Assembly (NCBI GenBank): GCA_003194525.1
Contig: NBIV01000085.1
Span: forward strand, 62,001-126,000
Direction of reading: 5' to 3'
DNA length: 64,000 nt
Source: Gracilariopsis chorda
Taxonomy: Eukaryota; Rhodophyta; Florideophyceae; Gracilariales; Gracilariaceae
Shown here: one piece after another, positions 55,723-64,000 of the stretch
How positions within the stretch are numbered: position 1 is the first letter of the stretch
Layout of the letters: the number at the start of each line of letters is the position of its first letter
Program-made: the position numbers and the translations under genes
The notes under the pieces: model-generated
Database searches by the model: none
What the model was told of the DNA's origin: nothing
What the model saw: only the letters and a program-made list of their open reading frames with translations

Positions 55723-56637
55723 TGTAATGGTGTAAAATGATTGATAGATTTGAACTGGGAAAAAACCTGGACGAAATCTTCTTGTGTGTCTCTGTTTATT
55801 TGTGGTGCAACGCGAAATGAGTGGAAATCGCGATGATACTACTCATAGGAGTGCGATGCAGTTACCGTGACGGCTCTACCGTATATGAGATGGGAACATA
55901 GGAGGTGATGCCAATGGGATGGTTTACGGTGTGAAGTTTCACCTGGGAAGGTAGGAATCTGGAATAGATTGCAGGATGAGTGGACGCGTGTGCGTTTGTG
56001 CGACAATACCATGCTGTAGTGGTATATTTTACTTGGGTTGACCGCCCAGGGTGCCTGAAACTGGCCTGGCTACATGAGTGGACCTGAGAAAGTGTGCATT
56101 ATTTTAGTTAGTTATTATAATTTATTATGGTAGTGTATCAACGTAGGTGAGCGCTACTTCGTCGTCACGAGCACTAAGGAAAGTTACACCCAGACGTCGG
56201 TCATTCATAACTGTTTCGTTCGTCTTGAAGTATCTGGCTCTCGATTGTGACGTCATTGCGCCGTGAACTACTCCACGCGGAGAGCCACCACATTCGGTTC
56301 GCTCAATTCAACCACTCTGTAAATCTACAATAACTCTGTTTTTAAATGTCGTTTGACATTTATCTACCGTGTGGTACTGGTGTCGCCCCTGTATTTGGTC
56401 ATTGATCCGCTACATCCCGTGCATGTGCACCCTCCGCCGGGTTGGTTTCTACTTTCCGCTCGACACGCCGGGTGGGTTTTCCCGTCCTCGGACGGCAGCC
56501 TTCTCCGTGTATATTCTAAACCACCGCATCGCGTGGCACACTGGTCTCTGGTTTTACGGTCTTTCTGGCTCCGGTTCACCGTTTTTTTCATCTCTGTGGT
56601 CAATCCAAAATACCTAAGGGGTTATACCCGTATTACA
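55723..56637 (+). repeat. 5' LTR of gypsy copy B
   Basis: Starts TGTAATGG and ends CGTATTACA, with 6-bp inverted ends (TGTAAT/ATTACA), 915 bp. It has an AT-rich block with TTTTAGTTAGTTATTATAATTT at about 56102, as in the copy A LTR. The boundaries are inferred from one LTR only. Confidence 0.65.
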
Positions 56638-57040
56638 TGTATGTAGAGGGCTCTGTCACTGGGTCTGCCTCCACAGGGAGCAAGGCCCCGGAAAACTTGA
56701 GTGTGATACCCAAACTTCTGGTTTTGCACTACAAGTGGTCTCCTTATCGAGAAAAGTTGAACCGTAGTGGTCAATTTAACGGAATAACCATAATTGATTC
56801 ACTTCGAAGAAGGAAGACTCACGTGGAAGTAGAAGAACTGGTGAGTATTTGGAACATCTTGTGGTGTTCGAGGGATCTCGGTGAAGTTTTGTTTTGTATC
56901 TTGTGCTCGGTTCTTCGGATATCTCGTAATTGAGCTCTTCAGTACTCTGAGTGGACTGGCTGGCCAATTGAAAAATGCCACCACGCTCTTAGGGTTCTCG
57001 TGCGGGATCCTCAGGTTTTCCACGGCCTGCTGCACCGCGT

Positions 57041-59040
57041 TTGCGTGGTTCTACCGTCGAGAATTCATCTACTGATGAGGTCGGTCCAGATGTTCGGAGA
57101 GCACTCTCTGTTGCTTCAGGTCCGCGAGAAGTCGCAATGGATAATCTTCCTGTGGTTGAGACACTTCCAGCTGTTATTCCAGGTCACAGTGTTGCTTCGG
57201 AGTTATCTCAGCTCGAGTCTCGCCTGGATATCGCTGCTGCGACACATGTGGAACTCTTGCAGAGTGTAACCAAGCTTAGGCGTAAGGTTGAAGACTTCCA
57301 GGTTCGGGACGTCTCTAAAGATATACGTCGTTTGAGACAGGACGTGAATTAAAATTTGGAACGTCTTGGTACACCCGAGTCTTTTATGAAGGGTTATCAG
57401 ATACATAACGATGAAGATCGTGAAGTCACAGTTCGAATCCACTTGCGTCTGGATATTCTTGAAGAAACAATCCGTATGGATGGAGCCGTGGACGCACGTG
57501 CTCGGGAAGAAGATGCATCGGTTGGTTCGATTCACCACTCGTGCAAGCGAAGTCAGCTTAAATCCAAAAAGGGAGTTCGAGTCCATCCGGATTCATCAGG
57601 TTCAGATTCTGACAATCAGTCGAGTGATTCCTCTTCGGATTCATGGATTTCCGATATGGATCATGGGAGATCTCGCGCGTCACGTTCTAATGCCACCTAC
57701 CACACTCAGGGAGTTATTCGCTCTCGCGAGAAGGGACGGCGCCACCTTACACTTAAAGAGCTGAAACCACCGAATTCTCTTTTCAGGAAACTGTTATCTT
57801 ATCGATATTATCGCCTTAGTGATTGATCGAATGATCGATGGTCACGAGGAAGCGAAAAGGTCAGGGTCTATATCAAAAGAATGAGTTTCACCTTACAAAA
57901 GCGTTTTACTGGTGAGGACCCAATCTTGGTTCTTGACTTCCTCGTGAAGTTCGTCCAGGAGGCTGATATACTCGAGATGAGTGAAGCACAAGCGTATATC
58001 GCTATACCGTACTTTCCGGCCGGTATGGCTGAAACTCAGTTCAATTCCCTTCTTTGATCTTCCCATGCATCGAGGGATGGCGTAACCTGCTGGCCAGAAG
58101 CGGTTCAATACCTTCTCAGGTCCTACGCAACTGGTATTGCTATACAGGATGCGATACTCGCTTTGCGCGATACAGTACAGAAGCCTGGAGAGACCAAAAT
58201 GGTTTATTCGACGCGTTTGGATAAGGCGTTTCACCCTTTTGGTAAAGTGTATTCAGCCGAAGAACGCTGCATCATGTTTTTTGATGGTGTTGATGCTGCT
58301 ACCAGAGGTTTGGTTGGTCACCATCGCGAAGAGAAACAGAGAGTTACCTACCTCGAATTGGTTCAATTTGCCCAAGCTGAGGGAGATACTTATCGAGCTC
58401 GACATCCGTCGAGAACTCAACCGTTGAGAGCTCTTCAGGTAGATGTATCATCATCTTTATCGTTATTGCGCGAGAGAACCACAACGGGTGATAAACACAA
58501 CATCAATTTTGCTGGAAGTGACCCAGATTCGTTGGGAACTACAGATCTCCCGTCAGCATCGACTCCGACCGCGGATGGAGACCGTGCGTGTTATGGAGGC
58601 ATTCGAGTTTTGGCAGCTGCGCTCGCTTATGCAAACAAGGGTACGCATCACACCAGTCCAGGTTGGAAGGACACAACACAACATCGGGTGGGCAATTGAC
58701 CGTCCGATGCTTCAGCTCAGCTGATATGTTTTATCTGCTACCTACATGGTCAATGTGTACCCAAATGCACATTCCCCATTCGAGAAGGGTTGAAGATCAT
58801 CGCACAGTACGAAGCCCTCACGTCTGAGAAGAAGAATCGTGTTAGGAGTGCGTCATATGAACGGCATAAGTTCCTGCAAGCATACCTGCATCAGGTGTGA
58901 GCAGACGATGCCGTTCTAGCACATATCCTTGGTAACCAGGTTGAAAACGGAGTACCTGCGAATAGGGTTCAATCGGGATCCCCCCAAGTGGTCCATCTAC
59001 CAAATCCGGTGCAACCCCCGTCTAATTATTAATCTCAGGG
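57041..59040 (+). pseudogene. Gypsy copy B gag
   Basis: The same arrangement as in copy A: coiled-coil N-terminus (SELSQLESRLDIAAATHVEL), a Ser/Asp-rich linker, and a gag core with FTGEDPILVLDFLVKF and GVTCWPEAVQYLLRSYATG. The zinc knuckle region reads CFICYLHGQCVPKC, so the metal-binding His is Gln. In-frame stops occur at about 57350, 57824 and 58056. A GTGAGT in the leader (about 56839) is donor-like but unproven. Confidence 0.8.
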
Positions 59041-59296
59041 GGTTTCCCCTCCAGAAAGGGCGTCTTCTGACCCGAAGTTGAAGACATCCAAGGCGGAACA
59101 GCTTCGCTCCCCAGCTGTTAAAATCCTTACATGGATGATGGCTGAGAAAAACGTTGACTCAGACCAGTTAATGGTTTTAGGTCGACCGTGGGTACGTTCC
59201 CATCATATCCGTATCTCAGATAGAGTCTTGGTGATGGCCAAGAGAAACTACAAAGTTTATGCAGACCTTTGCCTCTCCAACCAGTTCATAATTTGA

Positions 59297-59668
59297 CAGT
59301 TGCCTGTTCTTGATACTAAAGCAGTATCCAAACTGATCCACGCAGATTTCGTACCACCGACACTTCGTGGTAACATTCACTTTGGACCCAAGATGGATAT
59401 CCCCGACGCAAATAACAAATACCTGGGGACCTATGGGTATATATCACTCCTGGTGAGATTAGGAACCTGTATGGTACAACTGAACGTCGTTGTATACAAA
59501 ACCCTCGCAGCAACGGTAATACTCGGTTGTGATTTCTGTGATCGCTTTCCTGAAGCTGTTCGTACTCGTGCGAAAGCAGTAAAGATGGAGAACGGTTCCA
59601 CTGTGTCGATTGTACGGAAAACGTTGAAACGCGCTACGCGTAAGCGCGTTCCGATACCCGCCACATAG
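59297..59668 (+). pseudogene. Gypsy copy B protease
   Basis: LPVLDT-K-A in place of LPVLDTGA: the active-site Gly is Lys (codon AAA at 59318-59320). The VILGCDFCDRF block is retained near 59516. A short basic tail follows. Confidence 0.7.
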
Positions 59669-60144
59669 GAGGTTTCCGATATGAATCCGGTTGGCACGAA
59701 GCTTCGTATTTGCAAGCCCGTTGCAATAACACCGGAGTCACAGACCTGGGCGTCAGTTGTTACCAAACAGCATGGTGTGCACGTCATTCAACCGTTATCT
59801 TCACTTTACTACCATCTTCAACTCGCACTTACTAATGGTGTTTTCTCGGTTGAAACTGATAAAACTTTTCAGGTCCTGGTTGATGGCTTTGGCCAAACCA
59901 CCCAGTCGGTAGTCTAAAACCAAGTACCTGGTTTCCTTCTTCTGCACCCGGCAGCAATCATTCCAACGAAGTTACTTGTTGCTGAGGTTTTTGGTATCGC
60001 AGAACCTGAGGAGGGCGAGAGTGCTGACGAAGCTAACACCGCGCAAGCGAAGACCTAATACTGGGATTCAGTACCAACAGAACCCCGAAAGGGTATTGTA
60101 CCGCCTGATTGTGAGCAGAAGGACCCTGTCGAGGAGTTGGAAAA

Positions 60145-61712
60145 TTGTATTTAAGTAATGTTCCTGGGACACATCACGAAAGATTGCGAGATTCGCTGGG
60201 GGAGTTTACCTCCATGTGGGATGGATCCCTCGAAAAAATAGGAATAACGGAACACCGTATTGATCTCCTTCCAGATACAAAGCCAATCGCAAAACAACCA
60301 AATCGGGCAGTGCCAAAAGTTTGGGAAGAAGAGAAATCCCAATTCGAGAAGATGCTACGCGCTGGCCTGATAGAGCCCTCTCAATTGCCGTGGGCCTCAC
60401 CAGTCGTGTTGGTTCCGAAACCCAATGGATTGTGGCTGTTCTGCATTGATTACCGACATCTTAATGCGGTACCGTCAAAGACGTTTATCCAATTCCTCGG
60501 ATGGACGAATATCTCGACTGACTTAGGTATGCTACGCTGTTCACCACCTTAGACGCCAACTGCAGTTATTGGCTGGTTCCAATCCGAGAAAATGATCACG
60601 ATAAAACAGCATTTGTGTGTTTCCAAGGATGGTTTCGGGTCAAATGGATGCCGTTCGGGCTTACTTATGTACCCGCTACGTTCGGACGTGCTATTGATAT
60701 ATTGTTAGCTTGATTCAAGTGGAAAACCTGCTTGGTATACCTGGACGATATCATCGTGTTTTCCGATAACGCGGATGACCACTGAACCCATTTAAGTTAC
60801 GTCATACCTGTACTGCACGATGCAGGAATAACTCTTAAATTGAAGAAATGCGAGTTCTTTTCTAATTCTGTGAAATACCTTGGACAAATCATTCGTCTTG
60901 GTCCACTCTCTGTGGATGAAGTTCGAGTTATATCGCTTAAGAATGCAAAGCATCTGGTAGCGCAGATGGAACTAAGATCCTTCATTAGATTTTGTAACGT
61001 ATAACGACGTTTTGGACCTAGTTTGGCGGACATCGCAGCTCCCCTTAACAGGCTCCTAACTAAAAGACAACCATTGAACTTTGTATCTTTTGGTGAAGCA
61101 GAATCTACTCTTTTCTCCAAGCTTGTGGATGCTGTTACTTCACCACCAATCCTGGCTCTTCTCAAACTTGGGCTCCCCTATGAAGTGGACACTGATGCCA
61201 GTAATAACCAGATTGGTTGTGCACTATTTCAGATCACAAAAGACGGTGTGAGAAATCCAATCGGATACTGGTCGAGAAGTTTAACCGTGCACGAACGTAA
61301 CTAATCGGTTTCTGAGAAAGAGTGTCTTGCAGTTGTATGGGCATTGGCAACGCTCCTACCCTATCTTATGGGGACTAACTGTAAGGTATATACGGATCAC
61401 TCGTGTCTCCGTTGGCTTTTGGAGATCACCAAACCTTCCGGTCATTTGATGAGTTGGCGCTTACGCCTATCGGAGTTCGATTTCGATATCCTATACAAGG
61501 AAGGATCCTTTAATTCTCACGCCAATGCTTTATTCCGACTGGGAACTAGTGCGGAAGCAGAACCCACAGCCGGCCTGGATATACCATGCTTCATGGTTGG
61601 AGACTTACATGGGAGTGCTGAAATCCTTTCGGATGATGTATGTGACTACATACTGTCTACCAAAAGCTGGGAACCACAGGCTGGTTCATTTGTACCTATT
61701 GCTCTGGAGTAG
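60145..61712 (+). pseudogene. Gypsy copy B reverse transcriptase and RNase H
   Basis: Visible motifs are WASPVVLVPKPNG, FCIDYRHLN, KWMPFGLTYVPATF, the catalytic YLDDI (about 60738), VDTDASNNQIGCALFQ and YTDHSCLRWL. Stops and at least two frameshifts interrupt them. Reading continues through LYKEGSFNSHANAL. Confidence 0.88.
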
Positions 61713-63118
61713 ATGATCCGTGAACAACAATTGCATTCATTTTGCACACAGATTCGAGCACGCCTCAAGGGAGGAGATCGAATACCGTTCGTAGTGAATG
61801 ATGAAGTATATCTGGTTAGATTGGTCAAATATACACCACAACTTGTGGTAGTTCACTCATTGCAGCAGCAAGTCTTACAAATATCTCACTATGTGAAGTT
61901 AGGAGCTCAACGTGGAGGTCCAAAGATATAATTAATCATCAGAAGGAACTTCAACTGGGCCGCTATGGCATTTGGATGCTATGCTGTTCGCCGTCCTTGT
62001 ACAGATTATGCTAAGAACAACGTGAAGCTACGTAAGTACTCTAAGAAATTAACGTTATTCCCAGCTCGGGCTCCACTGGAATTCTTCGCAATCAATATAC
62101 TTGGAGAACTTATCCAACCACCTCGAGGACACAAGTTCTTACATTTCATAACTGATCGGTTTTCTAAACTGGTACGGACAGTGCCGTTGAAACTGATTAC
62201 TGCTAGTGCAGTGGCGCAAGCTTTTGTGACTCACTGGATCTTCATATACGGTCCATGCTTGAATCTGCTCTCAGATAGTGGAGGCCAGCTCAATTCTAGA
62301 TTTTTCCATGTCCGTCGAATCTTCCCGATCAAGAACTTGTTCACAACGACCTATCACCCCCAAAGCAATAAGCAGGTAGAACGATTTAATCTTGCAATGC
62401 TTAGTGCATTAAGATTCTATGTGGCGGATCACCCCAGGGACTGGGACTTATACAAAAATGCTATCACGTATGCCTACAATACCCAGGTTCATCGGGGTAC
62501 TTTGCTTTCACCTTTTGAGCTAGTCTTGTCCCGTATCCCACCACCCGTGGCTATCGAGGCACAACCGACTCTCAAAGTATCCTGCGCCAGGTTTATACCG
62601 TGAATCTTGGAAAAGATGGCTAACGACAATAGTACCGGTGGCTCGGAAAGCTATGAAGAAAGCTAAGGACGCGTACAAGCGTAATTTTGATAGCAAAGCT
62701 CGTACAACTCTACCAAAAGTTTCAAAAAAACGACTTTGTATTCGTACGAAAAGAGTAGTATAATCATGAGAAGTAATGCCGTCAGAAGCTCTTCCCAATT
62801 CCAGATGGACCCTATCGAGTGGTATCCACTGATTTCAACACAGTTGTGCTGGATATTAACAATCAACACGAACGAATATCACGCGATAGCACTACCAACG
62901 CTCTAAATCCTAACATGGAAGTGTTTATCACTCCTGCGACGCGTTCAGGGGTATCCCAATCGGATGAACCGCATGGTACAGATTCTATGTCCTCGCGCCC
63001 TGCGATTCTTCCCACACTGGATCGCGGTTTAGCCGATCTACCTTTGCAATCGGATTCTCAACCCGTTGAGTCTCATGGTACACAACAGAACAATCCGCAA
63101 GTAATCACTCGTACCTGA
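61713..63118 (+). pseudogene. Gypsy copy B integrase
   Basis: HHCC remnant (CTDYAKNNVK) and DDE core: first position is Asn (codon AAT at 62094-62096, in AINILGEL), second Asp in LLSDSGGQL, Glu in KQVERFNL. Frameshifts near 61930 and 62600 split it. The tail (HERISRDS, then RGLADLPL) matches the copy A tail. Confidence 0.85.
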
Positions 63119-64000
63119 GGTTCTTTCCACCCCCTCAGCTCCGGCTAGGGAGGGGAAAGGTGCTGGTGAAATCGCTGTCAATGTATTTCCGTCACTGGAA
63201 AATCCGCTGACTAGATCTCGTCGCCACGCTTGGTTAGCTTCAGAGCGAGGAACTTCTACTAAGGAACCAAACCTTCGAGGTATAAGAGATGCTATGACTC
63301 AACTCAAAGAGAGTAACGTCAGTAAGAATCAGACTACCCCATTACGGGAAGACACTACTGGTAACACAAATGCTGCGGTTGAATCGTCATCTTCAAGGAA
63401 GAAGGAGAATCGCAGTAGCGAAGTTGTGAAAACCACCGAGACGACGGTCTATGCAGACCCATACGCAGTTTCTTAAGGCGATTGCAACCTAATCTGGTTG
63501 ATCTCGTGGGGCAGAGAAAAGAAAAGGAAGCTCCGTGAAATTACTGAAGTCAATTCTGAGAACTTTTGGGCACAAGTCATACCGTCATTTGTGAAATTGG
63601 ACGCAATGACCAGCGCCGTGACAGCCTTGCTGTTGGCAAATACGGAGAACCGGATTACAGTGCCAGAGATCGCCGACGCGTGTGCACACGCTCCATGGCG
63701 ATCGTTCGGTAACCCATCACCATTTGGTGACGCACAGTAGTCTTGTCGCTCTTGTGGACTTGACCCAAACCAATCAGATGGTGGCAAAAGCACCGTGTTC
63801 GGTGAACTGCCACCTTGGCGCAGTGAGTGCAGTGTGTGAGTGTCACCGTCGCAACCGTACAAACGCGTGATAAGGAGAACTTATCGAATCTCCAAGGCCA
63901 CCATTCCGCGGGTATTTTCTCATGACAGAGGTTCTTTCGCTCGTTGAACTGGTGAGAGCAAATAATTTCAGAGGAACGTACCGGACCGCCATTTTGACGT
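63119..64000 (+). other. Post-integrase region of gypsy copy B
   Basis: A Ser/Glu/Lys/Arg-rich frame ends at TAA 63474-63476. No chromodomain is seen up to the window end. Later frames on both strands (63473-63862) are unrecognised. Confidence 0.5.

Larger units (their letters stand above)
55723..64000 (+). mobile_element. Ty3/gypsy LTR retrotransposon, copy B (3' end outside window)
   Basis: A 5' LTR followed by gag, protease, RT, RNase H and integrase related to copy A but more decayed, with many stops and frameshifts. The 3' LTR is not reached. No primer-binding TGG is obvious right after the LTR. Confidence 0.9.

Noticed and set aside
63473-63862. Minus-strand antisense ORF of gypsy copy B equivalent to that of copy A
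   Set aside because: Only 129 codons, no sequence resemblance to the copy A antisense protein, and too close to the integrase.

Overview
The window is eukaryotic nuclear DNA. It shows large mostly intronless genes, one GT-AG intron, and several classes of decaying transposons. The host gene set includes a three-hemerythrin BRUTUS/HRZ-type iron-sensor ubiquitin ligase, a SAL1/HAL2-type nucleotide phosphatase with a long N-terminal extension and a DrrA-type ABC ATPase. This fits a photosynthetic lineage, and compact intron-poor genes among abundant LTR and DNA transposons best suit a red alga of the florideophyte kind. That assignment is inference.

Layout. 1-10449 is the 3' part of a chromodomain-type Ty3/gypsy retrotransposon (copy A): broken gag, protease, RT-RNase H, integrase, chromodomain, a long antisense ORF, a polypurine tract and an 826-bp 3' LTR. 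It is inserted in the C-terminal end of a minus-strand piggyBac-like transposase (about 10450-11300). 12919-13833 is a partial duplicate of the large host gene at 16717-22746. The host gene block is: DrrA-like ABC ATPase (14151-15545, -), HIR3/CABIN1-like TPR protein (16717-22746, +), ribosomal protein L5 with one intron (22899-24107, -), PRA1-family protein (25067-25588, +), BRUTUS-like protein (32191-35634, +), FHA protein with a possible winged helix (36936-37676, +) and SAL1/HAL2-like phosphatase (37887-39353, -). A complete hAT element with an 8-bp target duplication (26338-28991) sits within this block.

From about 40.3 kb on, nearly everything recognisable is repeat: a decayed copy of the 5' end of the SAL1-like gene, two PIF/Harbinger elements, a minisatellite, a gag-only LTR element nested in the second Harbinger copy, a pogo/Tigger-like transposase, a SWIM-finger (MULE-like) remnant and a second, more decayed gypsy element (copy B, from 55723 to the window end).

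The most unusual signals are in gypsy copy A. The whole copy is studded with very short perfect inverted repeats, above all CCGC-N4-GCGG with variable loops (17 exact cases found by eye), plus CCTC/GAGG and CCGT/ACGG versions. They run through sense coding, antisense coding, spacer and LTR and stop at the element edge. The same element carries an antisense frame of about 595 codons, broken by a single TAG and followed by an antisense AATAAA. Across the transposons here, most open-frame damage is single nonsense codons rather than frameshifts.
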